In this document: piece after piece, positions 43,743 to 54,181 of the stretch
Layout of the letters: every line of letters begins with the position of its first letter
Position numbering within the stretch: the stretch's first letter is position 1
DNA from: Bacteroidota bacterium
Lineage (GTDB): Bacteria > Bacteroidota > Ignavibacteria > Tepidaquicellales > Tepidaquicellaceae
Length of the DNA: 64,000 nt
Reading direction: 5' to 3'
Assembly (NCBI GenBank): GCA_018266845.1
Contig: JAFDZO010000017.1
Location: 90,606 to 154,605, forward strand
Made by a program: the position numbers and the translations under genes
Notes under the pieces: generated by a model
What the model was told of the DNA's origin: nothing
The model's input: the letters and a program-made list of their open reading frames with translations, nothing else
Databases searched by the model: none

Positions 43743-44663
43743 ATGAAACCAATAAAACTTGATTCACCATTTTCTTTTTTACCCTTGGCATTAATTACAT
43801 TCTCTTTGTTGTTTTTCATCGGCATAACGGGATGTAAAAATTTAATAATTAATCCTTCTGAAAATACTCTAAGAGCATATTCGGAAAAAGATTTTCGGGA
43901 AAATGCAAACTTAAGAGCAGCGCCAAATGCAGTTGTAGCTGTAAACCTTGAGGATTTGAATTCACCGCCTAATGATTCTATTCCTGATACGGGCAGTATT
44001 GGTATTGATGAAATATATTTTAGATATACTGAAAATGTTATAAAGAATTTTCGGATGGAGAATTCTCAGACCTTTAGTGTAAGTTTAGTTAATGTAGAAA
44101 CTCATGAATCTCCGTTTTACATAGATTGGAATAATGTAACCGTATCAGCTTATATACCCGCAGGGGACTATAAAATGATTCTGCATTCGTGGAGGGATTT
44201 TACAGGGGATTCTACAATAATAAGTAAGACAGTTTTCATCGAACCTGAATCTTATAATTCTAATGATATTTTTATCACGACAGGCGGCTGCCCAAATTGT
44301 AATTTAAGCTACATAAATTTAGATCACATGCATTTGAATAATCTGAGTTTTTACGGAGCAAATTTACTTTCAGCAAGTATGTCTGGAGCAAATATAAATT
44401 TTTCTAATTTTTCGACGGCTAATATGAATAATGCTTACCTGTTTATGTCAAGTTTACAGGGCGCAAGCCTTTCACACGGAAATTTGCAAAGCATAGTCCT
44501 TCGTGGCTGCGATTTACAAAACGCTGATTTAGGGGCATCCGATTTATCAAACGCTGATTTGCGCTTTGCTAACGCAAGCGGAACAAATTTTTGCGGATCG
44601 AATCTTACGGGAATAATATACAACGGAATCACTGTAAATGAGCAGACTCAGTGTTTTCCTTAA
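43743..44663 (+). CDS. Pentapeptide-repeat lipoprotein
   Basis: A 306-residue lipoprotein: lipobox ITGC at residues about 28-31 after a hydrophobic signal. A middle domain (about 85-180) with VSLVNVETHESPFYIDWNN and a small C-P-N-C motif (GGCPNCNLSYINL) precedes about 18 pentapeptide repeats (about 190-295) of the A(D/N)LXX type, for example GANLLSASMSGANINFSNF and CDLQNADLGASDLSNADL. Such repeats form a right-handed quadrilateral beta-helix. The protein is likely anchored in the outer membrane. Function unknown. Confidence 0.82.
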   Translation: MKPIKLDSPFSFLPLALITFSLLFFIGITGCKNLIINPSENTLRAYSEKDFRENANLRAAPNAVVAVNLEDLNSPPNDSIPDTGSIGIDEIYFRYTENVIKNFRMENSQTFSVSLVNVETHESPFYIDWNNVTVSAYIPAGDYKMILHSWRDFTGDSTIISKTVFIEPESYNSNDIFITTGGCPNCNLSYINLDHMHLNNLSFYGANLLSASMSGANINFSNFSTANMNNAYLFMSSLQGASLSHGNLQSIVLRGCDLQNADLGASDLSNADLRFANASGTNFCGSNLTGIIYNGITVNEQTQCFP

Positions 44664-44693
44664 TAAATATTTTATATAAGATTTTAAATAATT

Positions 44694-45608
44694 TTGGAGA
44701 AATTAATTTTAAGCTTTTCTGATGAATTTATCAGAGCAATTGGAATAAACAACCTTAATGAAATAATACTTATGGAAGAAGTTTCTTCCATAGTTGATTT
44801 CGGTAAAGACATTTCATATTATAAGAACAATACAACTGTAATAAGTGAGATTTCACAGCTTATACTTTCAATCCTGAATACTGACATTTCAAAAATAAAA
44901 AAAACAGGCGTTGTTCTTGATTCTGCGCAGGCATTTTTAAATATTATTCCTGTTGATACGAATGACGATGAGAAAACAATAAACTCGCAGATAATGTGGG
45001 AAATCTCTAATTACTTCCCTGAAACTTATAACGACTTTAACATAAAGTATCTTCGCCTCAGCAATCATAAATATACCGCCAATATTGATGAGGCGTTATT
45101 AATTGCAATAGATAAATTCAAGATTGATTTCTGCCGAAGAATATGCAATGAAATCAAGCTGGGCTTATCTTCGGTAGAGATTGACCACTTTGCCGCCGAA
45201 AAAGTTTTGACAGACAGCTACAAGGAAAAGATACCTGTAAATTCCGTTCTTCTCACGGGGCATAAAGCCGGAAGAATAGATTTAAGTGTTATTACAAACG
45301 GAAAAATTCGATATTACGAGTTCATCTCCAAAGACGATAACGAATATCACGATAGATTTGAAAAAGCGCTTAAAGACCTACCGGTTAATATACCGGATTT
45401 GAATATTAAAGATATTTTCGTCTATGGAGGAGATTTTTCTGGAAACGCAGACGAAAACTTAACCGAAATTTTTAAAGGAGCTGCTATTAATGTAATAGAC
45501 CCGTTTTTTAAGATAAAGCTTTCGCGTGAGATGCTTTCTGAAAAATCAGGAGATAAAAATCTACATAAGTACGCTCCTCTGTGCGGTCTTGCTTCAAAAA
45601 TGAATTGA
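44694..45608 (+). CDS. PilM-like actin-fold protein
   Basis: A 304-residue protein with a TTG start (44694). It shows PilM/FtsA-type segments: MWEISNYFPETYNDFNIKYLRL, LGLSSVEIDHFAAEKVL and ISKDDNEYHDRFEKAL, as in the type IV pilus assembly ATPase PilM. The N-terminal nucleotide-binding motifs are weak. It directly precedes rsmD with no gap and may be co-transcribed with rsmD and coaD. A role in pilus or envelope assembly is only inferred; no pilN or pilO is present. Confidence 0.6.
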   Translation: MEKLILSFSDEFIRAIGINNLNEIILMEEVSSIVDFGKDISYYKNNTTVISEISQLILSILNTDISKIKKTGVVLDSAQAFLNIIPVDTNDDEKTINSQIMWEISNYFPETYNDFNIKYLRLSNHKYTANIDEALLIAIDKFKIDFCRRICNEIKLGLSSVEIDHFAAEKVLTDSYKEKIPVNSVLLTGHKAGRIDLSVITNGKIRYYEFISKDDNEYHDRFEKALKDLPVNIPDLNIKDIFVYGGDFSGNADENLTEIFKGAAINVIDPFFKIKLSREMLSEKSGDKNLHKYAPLCGLASKMN

Positions 45609-46151
45609 ATGAGAATAATCGCTGGGGAATATAAACATCGTGTATTAAAAACCCCTGGAAAAAATGATAAAGTACGTCCTACTACAGATAGAGCAAGGGA
45701 AACGCTCTTTAATATTTTAAACAATTTTTTTGAATTTGAAGGCGCAGCAGTTGTTGACTTGTTCTGCGGTACAGGGAGCTTCGGAATAGAATGCCTCTCA
45801 CGCGGGGCAGAGCTTGCAATATTTGTTGATAAAGATGTGAGGCTTATCGAAGCGAATGCCGCTTCTTTAAAAACAGAAGAGTCTTCGGAAATAATCCAGG
45901 GAGATGCTCTGATTTTTCTTCGGGACGAATCAATGAACATTGATTTAATTTTTGCCGACCCGCCGTATGACTATATTTTTTATAACAAGCTTTTAGAAAA
46001 AGCATCGAAAATTAACTCATATTTTATTTTAGAGCATTCCGATAATTATAAAATCAGCGATGAATTTTTGCCGTATATGTTCAGGCAAAAAGAAGTAGGC
46101 ATGGCAATTTTTTCTTTTTTTGATTTTAGGAAACCCACAGAAGCATTATGA
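45609..46151 (+). CDS. rsmD: 16S rRNA (guanine(966)-N(2))-methyltransferase
   Basis: A 180-residue methyltransferase with MRIIAGEYKHRVLKTP at the start, the TTDRARETLFNIL segment, SAM motif DLFCGTGSFGIECLSRG and the N-methylase DPPY motif in LIFADPPYDYIFY. It modifies G966 of 16S rRNA. Its stop overlaps the coaD start by 4 nt (ATGA), the usual rsmD-coaD order. Confidence 0.95.
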   Translation: MRIIAGEYKHRVLKTPGKNDKVRPTTDRARETLFNILNNFFEFEGAAVVDLFCGTGSFGIECLSRGAELAIFVDKDVRLIEANAASLKTEESSEIIQGDALIFLRDESMNIDLIFADPPYDYIFYNKLLEKASKINSYFILEHSDNYKISDEFLPYMFRQKEVGMAIFSFFDFRKPTEAL

Positions 46152-46633
46152 AAAAAATCACTGCAATATACCCGGGAACGTTCGACCCCGTAACAAACGG
46201 ACACCTTGATATTATTGAGCGCGCATCGAAATTATTTGATAATGTGATTATCACTATAGCGGTAAATTCAAATAAAAAACCTCTGTTTACCGAAAACGAA
46301 AGAGTGGATATGATTAAAAATGTTACAAAAAAATTCAAGAATGTTTCGGTAGATTTTTTTGACGGGCTGCTTGTAAGCTATGCAAAGAAGAAAAAAGCTT
46401 CGGTGATAATCAGAGGGCTGAGGGCAATAAGTGATTTTGATTACGAGTTTCAGATTGCTTTGACAAACAGAAAACTTGTGCCGGAGGTCAACACGATTTT
46501 TTTAATGCCCAGCGAAAAGTACAGCTTTCTTAATTCATCTCTTGTGAGAGAGCTTGCATCTTACAATGCAAACCTAAAGGAATTTGTGCCCGAATACGTT
46601 CATAGAAAACTGAAAGAAAAATATACTAAATAA
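46148..46633 (+). CDS. coaD: Pantetheine-phosphate adenylyltransferase
   Basis: A 161-residue nucleotidyltransferase converting 4'-phosphopantetheine and ATP to dephospho-CoA in CoA synthesis. It has YPGTFDPVTNGHLDIIERA with the (H/T)xGH core, the RGLRAISDFDYEFQIALTNR block and SSLVRELASYNANLKEFVP. Length is standard. It follows rsmD and ends at a hairpin. Confidence 0.97.
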   Translation: MKKITAIYPGTFDPVTNGHLDIIERASKLFDNVIITIAVNSNKKPLFTENERVDMIKNVTKKFKNVSVDFFDGLLVSYAKKKKASVIIRGLRAISDFDYEFQIALTNRKLVPEVNTIFLMPSEKYSFLNSSLVRELASYNANLKEFVPEYVHRKLKEKYTK

Positions 46634-46634
46634 A

Positions 46635-46658
46635 AAAGCGGACTTTGGAATCCGCTTT
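46635..46658. terminator. Bidirectional terminator after coaD
   Basis: Arms AAAGCGGA (46635-46642) and TCCGCTTT (46651-46658), loop CTTTGGAA. On the minus strand it is followed by TTTATTTAG, suiting termination of the thioredoxin-fold gene; on the plus strand it follows coaD with a weaker T-run. Confidence 0.65.
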
Positions 46659-46704
46659 CAAAAATTACAGCCCGTTATTGCGCTTCAACTTTGTAATGTA
46701 ACCT

Positions 46705-47187
46705 TTACAAAATTTTACTTATATCGGTACTTTTATATTGGTCTGAACTGAAATAGCCCAATATTTTTTGAAACTCACCCGCTTCGACATATCCCGGAAA
46801 ATTCATAACATCTTCTCCGTTGTACTTAAATTTAATGACGCTTCCATCAGGATTTAAAAACACATGGCTTGGATAACCTGTAGCATTAAAATGCTTTGCC
46901 AGGTCGGCAACAGTCATGCTCTTTCCATCGTACGTAACGGTTGACTTACTATCGGCATCAAGATTTACAAGAATAAAACTTCCAAGCGCAGACTGCACGC
47001 CTGCATTTGTATAAACCTCATTCTGCATTTTCTTCGTCCATGTATCTGATGAAGAACCTATAAATAAAATAACTTTTTTGTTTGAACTCTTTGCCGCATT
47101 CAGTGCATCACTTAAAGACATCTGAGCATATGAATTTGCAGCAAGTAATAAAACCAATAAAACTGATATTTTTAATATATTTTTCAT
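46705..47187 (-). CDS. Secreted thioredoxin-fold protein lacking the CxxC pair
   Basis: A 160-residue protein with signal peptide (1-21, ending SYAQ). It follows the thioredoxin_7/SoxW-type pattern: KKVILFIGSSSDTWTKKMQNEV at the usual active-site position, then NATGYPSHVFLNPDGSVIKF with the cis-Pro region. The site that normally reads WCxxC is GSSSDTW here, with no cysteine, so disulfide exchange is not expected. It may be a structural or binding relative. Transcribed alone. Confidence 0.8.
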   Translation of the reverse strand: MKNILKISVLLVLLLAANSYAQMSLSDALNAAKSSNKKVILFIGSSSDTWTKKMQNEVYTNAGVQSALGSFILVNLDADSKSTVTYDGKSMTVADLAKHFNATGYPSHVFLNPDGSVIKFKYNGEDVMNFPGYVEAGEFQKILGYFSSDQYKSTDISKIL

Positions 47188-47307
47188 AATTACCCTTTCT
47201 ATAGGGTTAATGTGTTAAACTGCCTATTTTTAAAATAGTTTCAGAGGGGGTTAGTATATGAAAAATAATAATTTGCAGGATAAAAAAAAGGTTAGAAGCA
47301 GAAAAAT

Positions 47308-47335
47308 CTGCCGTAAGCAAATCCGCTTACGGCAG
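47308..47335 (-). terminator. Intrinsic terminator of uppP
   Basis: A perfect 11-bp stem (CTGCCGTAAGC at 47308-47318, GCTTACGGCAG at 47325-47335) followed on the minus strand by ATTTTTC, just beyond the uppP stop. Confidence 0.78.
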
Positions 47336-47341
47336 GAAAAT

Positions 47342-48181
47342 TTATTTTACGCCTTGAAGATTTGTGATAATGCCTTGCGATAACAAAAACAAAATTATCA
47401 GTCCGAAAGCAATTCTGTAAACAATAAAAATAAAATTTGTTCTTGTCTTCAGATAATTGATAAGAAAAGCGATTGACATATAGCCGACGACTCCCGATAC
47501 AACAGTCGCCATAATAAGATTAATCTTATTTTCAGCAAGCAGCTCAGCGCGCTCGGAATACAACTCATACAATCCGCTTAAGGTAATGGCAGGAATGCTA
47601 AGTAGAAAAGAATATCGGGCAGCAGCCTCTCTGCGAAGCCCGCAAAATAATCCCGCAGTGATTGTAACACCACTTCGGGAGCTTCCGGGGATTAGCGCCA
47701 ATGCCTGCGCGCAGCCAATGATAATTCCGTCTTTTATTGTTACATGCTGCATATCTTTCTTCTTCGAGCTGACTTTTTCAGCAATGAAAAGAAACACAGC
47801 AAGAATGATCAGCATACTAGCAACAACATATAATCCTCTTGCATCACCGACAATAAATTTTTTAAAAGCAACTCCGCATATTGAAATTGGAATTGTTCCG
47901 ATTATGATTAAAAGAAAAACTCTTGATTCGGGGTCAGAGAAAAAATTCTTTGTTTTTAGCGCCCTAAAAAATCCCCTGAGAAGATTTCCTATGTCTTCTC
48001 GGAAATATATAAACGTTGCAATCAAAGTTCCTATCTGAATTACCGCAGTAAAAGCGGCGCCCTCATCTTTCCAGCCAAGCAAAGCGGGAACAACCCGTAA
48101 GTGCGCTGAACTGCTGATAGGAATAAATTCAGTAAGTCCTTGTATGATACCTAATACAATGGCGTGTATTATGCCTTCCAT
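47342..48181 (-). CDS. uppP: Undecaprenyl-diphosphatase (BacA/UppP)
   Basis: A 279-residue inner-membrane enzyme with about eight helices. Motifs GLTEFIPISSSAHLRV near the N-terminus and GSSRSGVTITAGL in the second conserved region contain the catalytic Glu, Ser and Arg residues. It dephosphorylates undecaprenyl pyrophosphate to recycle the lipid carrier for peptidoglycan and O-antigen. Single gene. Confidence 0.96.
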   Translation of the reverse strand: MEGIIHAIVLGIIQGLTEFIPISSSAHLRVVPALLGWKDEGAAFTAVIQIGTLIATFIYFREDIGNLLRGFFRALKTKNFFSDPESRVFLLIIIGTIPISICGVAFKKFIVGDARGLYVVASMLIILAVFLFIAEKVSSKKKDMQHVTIKDGIIIGCAQALALIPGSSRSGVTITAGLFCGLRREAAARYSFLLSIPAITLSGLYELYSERAELLAENKINLIMATVVSGVVGYMSIAFLINYLKTRTNFIFIVYRIAFGLIILFLLSQGIITNLQGVK

Positions 48182-48197
48182 TTGCTATATTAAAATT

Positions 48198-48223
48198 AAA
48201 GGGATAACAAACGTCATCCCTTT
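48198..48223. terminator. Terminator between uppP and gyrB
   Basis: Arms AAAGGGAT (48198-48205) and ATCCCTTT (48216-48223), extended by T residues on the plus strand. Located 30 bp downstream of the gyrB stop on the minus strand. Confidence 0.6.
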
Positions 48224-48254
48224 TTCAAAATGTTAAGATATTATATTCAAAAAA

Positions 48255-50536
<2,282 letters not shown>

Positions 50537-50556
<20 letters not shown>

Positions 50557-51736
50557 TATAAACTTTGCCGTTTATTACTTTAAAAATTTTCATTTCAGAA
50601 GGATTATAAAATTTGCTTAAGTTTTCCGCGTATCCTTTGTTTGTCGTCGTCAAAAAAATCTGCCCGAACTCTTTCAAGTGAGAGATTATCATTGATACTC
50701 TGTTTTCATCAAGCTCTGAAAGAACGTCGTCTAAAAGCAAAACAGGATTTGTTTCTTTTTTATCTTTCAGGTAATCGTACTCCGAAAGCTTTAACGCTAC
50801 AAGAAAAGTTTTATGCTCTCCCTGCGAAGCGTGGTTTTTTAAATCGAAAAAATCCGTGTCTGTATTTTTTTGCAGACTGAAAACAAAATCGTCTCTCTGA
50901 GGACCGAAAAGCGACGTTCCTCTTTGTATCTCATCATCAAACTTTGCAGTACAGATTTTATCGCACCCGGTTTTTATTTTCTCTTTTATAATGTTATCAA
51001 ACCCATTAACGCTTATAACTCCCAAAGCATCTGAATCGTAACTTATTCCCGGAGTCTGATTATTTTTTATCAAATAGGAAAAATTTTTAGTAAAGTATTT
51101 TAAAAACTCTTTTAAAAATTCTATCCTTTTAAAAATAATTTCAACCGATACTTCAATGAACTTTTCGTTGTAGCTTTGCAGTAAATCTTTCAGCTCGCCG
51201 AACGAAATATTTTTGTGCTGGTGATAATTTCTGAATAAAGCGTTTTTTTGTTTAACAAGCTTCACTAAATCTTTCAGATTACTTAGATAAAGCGGGCTTG
51301 TTTGTGAAATCAGAATATCGAAAAATTTCCTTCTTTCGGATGGGTTGCCGTAAGTTATTTCAAGATCCTGCGGTGATAAGAACACTGCGGGAATTCTTCC
51401 GAAAATTTCAGACGAATAGCTCGAAACCTTACTTTTATTCAGATGAACAGCTTTCTTTCCGGTAAACTTCTCATAAGCAACACCTATTACTTCATCGTTT
51501 CCGTTATCGTTTAAGTACCTGCTTTCTATAAAAAAATTCCCGGCGTTGAAATTCAGACAATCCGATTCAGATGCGCCGAGAAAACTTTTTGTCAGACAAC
51601 TAAGTGAAACCGCTTCAAGAATGTTTGTTTTTCCTTGACCGTTTTCACCGTATATGAAATTAAATTTTTCATTAAACTCAATCTTCTGCTCTTCGTAATT
51701 CCTGAAATTATTCAGCGTAATCTCTTTTAAAATCAA
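50537..51736 (-). CDS. recF: DNA repair and recombination protein RecF
   Basis: A 399-residue SMC-like ATPase with Walker A YGENGQGKTNILEAV near residue 30, RDDFVFSL, the signature-like HASQGEHKTFLVALKLSEYDYL and Walker B NPVLLLDDVLSELDENRV. It loads RecA with RecO/RecR at gapped DNA. It overlaps the dnaN stop by 4 nt. Confidence 0.96.
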
Positions 51737-53175
51737 CTTACTCTTACCGGCATTATTAATTCTATAAAATCTTCATTATCCGGCTGCTGAGTAGGATATG
51801 CAATGGAAGCTTTTGAAGGCTGATTCATTTTAAAAATTATTTCATCTGTTTCAATTTGATTTACAGCGTCAAGTAAAAATCCGGTATTGAATGCTGTAAC
51901 AAACGGCGCTGCATCAAAATCACCTTCTCCGCTCATAGCAGTGAAGTTGCAGGGTAATGTTTCCTCTGCTTCTGTTCCTGTTTCGGGATTTTCAGAGGTA
52001 ATTGTAATTTCATTATTTTTTATTTCCATCTTTACTCTTTTGGTAATTACATCGGCGCAAATCAAAGCTCTATGCAGTGAATCCTGTAATTCTTTTTTTG
52101 TAATTCTCAATGTTTTATTTCCGTCATTGGGAATTACTGATTCGTAATTCGGGAATGTCTCATCAATAAGCTTAGAATAAATTTCTGCATCAGGGAAAAA
52201 TATTCTCAAATCATTTTCATCGAATAAAATTTCTACCTGCCCGCTGTCTGAACTTAATCTTTGAATTAGGTTACATGTCTTTACAGGAATAACAATTTTG
52301 CTATCGGCAATTCCTTTGTGAGTAGTCTTGTAAATCAGCTTTGCTAATCTGTAGCCATCAGTTGCAACTGAGCGGATTTCTTCTTCCTTAGCTTCAAGAA
52401 GAACGCCTGACATATTTCTCCTTATCTCGTCTTTATTCGCGGCGTGGAATACTTTTCCGATAAGTCTTTTTAAAACTCCGCTGTTTATCTTTAAAGAATT
52501 TAGATGATTGTTTTCCTCAGGCAGCGGGAAGTCATCAGCAGGCTCACCCGAAAGATTATACTTTTTATTATTCTGGGTTTTCAAAGTCATTCTGCTCTTG
52601 CCGTCAACACTTATTTCAAGAGTCTTCTTAGCAAGGAATGCCTCTGATTTTTTATACAGTGATTCTACCGCTTCCTTAAATTTATCGTTGGCATCGGATA
52701 AATGCTTTAAGTTTTCATCTGAATCAATGAACTTCTGATTTTCTTCAATCAGTGAATCAATCTTTTCTTTATCAAGCGCAGTCAAAACTCCCGAATATAC
52801 CAACGTTTCCCCAGAGGAATCATATTTGAACCTATCGGCAAAAACATCAGTGAGCTTTGCTTCGTTTTTTAAATCATCATATAAAGATTTTTTAAACTTC
52901 TCTGTTAAGTTTACACCTGCAAAGCTTGAAGAAAGCGACTTTGATAAGTCGGATAATTTTTTATACGGAACGGTAACTCTTCCGTCTTCTTTTCCTTTTA
53001 CTGTTGTCTTCGTTCTGATAAATGTTTCTAAATCCGAAGCTAACATTTCAAGATTATTTCCTTCAAGAATCAGAAGAACATTTCCTAAAATCGGCAAAGG
53101 CGATTTTGTAGGAACGATAGAACTTAATTTATTTAAAGAGTTTACAAATTGGTCTGCTGCGACTGTAAATTTCAT
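51733..53175 (-). CDS. dnaN: DNA polymerase III beta sliding clamp with a large insertion
   Basis: A 480-residue protein, about 100 residues longer than the usual clamp of about 370. The clamp domains are recognisable: MKFTVAADQFVNSLNKL at the start, VTVPYKKLSDLSKSL, then LSGEPADDFPLPEENN, GVLLEAKEEEIRSVATDGYRLAK and a C-terminus ending IELIMPVRVS. Between SKSL and LEISVDGKSRMTLKT (residues about 82-183) is an insertion of charged, helix-prone sequence. It lies in domain 1 ahead of the strand that normally follows the LSDxxxxL helix. The clamp ring tethers Pol III; recF follows with a 4-nt overlap. Confidence 0.94.
   Translation of the reverse strand: MKFTVAADQFVNSLNKLSSIVPTKSPLPILGNVLLILEGNNLEMLASDLETFIRTKTTVKGKEDGRVTVPYKKLSDLSKSLSSSFAGVNLTEKFKKSLYDDLKNEAKLTDVFADRFKYDSSGETLVYSGVLTALDKEKIDSLIEENQKFIDSDENLKHLSDANDKFKEAVESLYKKSEAFLAKKTLEISVDGKSRMTLKTQNNKKYNLSGEPADDFPLPEENNHLNSLKINSGVLKRLIGKVFHAANKDEIRRNMSGVLLEAKEEEIRSVATDGYRLAKLIYKTTHKGIADSKIVIPVKTCNLIQRLSSDSGQVEILFDENDLRIFFPDAEIYSKLIDETFPNYESVIPNDGNKTLRITKKELQDSLHRALICADVITKRVKMEIKNNEITITSENPETGTEAEETLPCNFTAMSGEGDFDAAPFVTAFNTGFLLDAVNQIETDEIIFKMNQPSKASIAYPTQQPDNEDFIELIMPVRVS
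52627..52932 (-). other. Insertion within DnaN domain 1
   Basis: Codons for about residues 82-183 (LSSSFAGVNLTEKFKKSLYD... to KKSEAFLAKK) have no counterpart in standard clamps. The encoded segment is rich in Lys, Asp, Glu and Leu and predicted helical or coiled. Flanking sequence is normal DnaN, so it is in frame and not an assembly break by appearance. Confidence 0.65.
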
Positions 53176-53353
53176 TTAATATAAGCGGTAAGTGTTATGA
53201 GATAAATATTTGTAAAATAACGAATATATGAGGTTTTTTCAATGAATATAGGGTTACAGGCGGGATTTATAACTTACATAAAAACAGGTATAAAGAGAGA
53301 TGCGAAAAAAATTTTCAAACAGTAAAAATTTTTTCTGTAAAATAAGGAAAATA

Positions 53354-53385
53354 TATGACCGGTAGAAAATTTTTTACCGGTCATA
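53354..53385 (-). terminator. Terminator of the metal operon
   Basis: A perfect 11-bp stem (TATGACCGGTA at 53354-53364, TACCGGTCATA at 53375-53385) with an AT loop. It lies just past the stop at 53406 and is followed on the minus strand by TATTTTCC. Confidence 0.72.
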
Positions 53386-53405
53386 CATATCACAAAAAAA
53401 ATAAA

Positions 53406-53741
53406 TTAATCAACAGTTTCTGTTTCATAACCCGAATCATTAATAGCTTTTTCAATTTCTTTAGCAGAAACGATTTCGGAATCGAATGAAACTTTTACTA
53501 TTTTGGTTTTTACATCAGCCGAAACTTCTTTTATTCCGTTTAGCTGCTTTATTGCTTCAGTGATTGTGTTTGTGCAGCCTGAACAGCCGATACCTTTGCA
53601 TCTGAACTGCACTTTTTTTTCTGTCCCTTTTAAAACTGTTTGTTCTGACATAACTTTTTTACTATTCGCATTTATTTTGCCTGCAAGCCCTGCGAGCAAA
53701 AAAAATGATACCACTAAAGTAACAATTTTAATTGATTTCAT
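53406..53741 (-). CDS. Secreted heavy-metal-associated (HMA) domain protein
   Basis: A 111-residue protein with a signal peptide (about 1-25, ending KINANSKK-like). The HMA fold has CKGIGCSGCTNTITEAIKQ, a GxxCSGC variant of the MxCxxC metal site (Cys pair at CSGC), then IKEVSADVKTKIVKVSF and IEKAINDSGYETE. Such domains bind Cu(I) or other soft metals. MerP-like periplasmic role is likely. Fifth gene of the operon, 27 nt after the HMA lipoprotein gene. Confidence 0.85.
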   Translation of the reverse strand: MKSIKIVTLVVSFFLLAGLAGKINANSKKVMSEQTVLKGTEKKVQFRCKGIGCSGCTNTITEAIKQLNGIKEVSADVKTKIVKVSFDSEIVSAKEIEKAINDSGYETETVD

Positions 53742-53768
53742 CTCTTTAAATTAATTTGCATTATTTTG

Positions 53769-54125
53769 TTATTTTTTTTGTTCTGTTTCCGGCTTATAAA
53801 CTTCAGCATGGTAGCCTGCTTTATCTATAGCATTTTCAATATCTGCAGAAGAAACTATACCTGAAGCAAAAGTTACCTTTGTAATTTTTGTTTTATAATC
53901 TGACTCAACAGTTTTAATTCCGTCAAGTTTTTTTACTTTGTTTTTAATTGCGTCTTCACAGCCAGTGCAAGTCATTCCATCACACTTGAACTCCACAGTC
54001 TGTAAATTTTTATCCACAGCTTGTTCGGTATTTTGTCCGGTTGAACTTTCTGATTTAGAATTATTTTTATTGCATCCCGTCAAAACAATAAAAGCTGCTG
54101 CTAGTATTAATAAATAATTTTTCAT
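53769..54125 (-). CDS. HMA-domain lipoprotein
   Basis: A 118-residue lipoprotein: signal with lipobox LTGC near residue 18, a Ser/Asn linker, then an HMA domain with CDGMTCTGCEDAIKNKVKKL (CxxC site TCTGC), VESDYKTKITKVTF and IENAIDKAGYHAE. It resembles the downstream HMA protein and probably binds the same metal, held at the periplasmic face of a membrane. Fourth gene of the operon. Confidence 0.86.
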   Translation of the reverse strand: MKNYLLILAAAFIVLTGCNKNNSKSESSTGQNTEQAVDKNLQTVEFKCDGMTCTGCEDAIKNKVKKLDGIKTVESDYKTKITKVTFASGIVSSADIENAIDKAGYHAEVYKPETEQKK

Positions 54126-54181
54126 CTTAGTCTGTTTTGTTTGTTAAATTACCTGAGAAAAATTTATTTCTCCGGCAGTTC

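Noticed and set aside
45422..45940. 172-codon ORF on the minus strand
   Set aside because: Antisense to PilM-like and rsmD coding sequence.
51733..53175. Frameshift or fusion in dnaN
   Set aside because: The insertion is in frame and flanked by normal clamp sequence, so it is treated as a real insertion.
53176..53405. Chromosome origin upstream of dnaN
   Set aside because: No cluster of DnaA boxes and no dnaA next to it; only a terminator and AT-rich sequence are visible.
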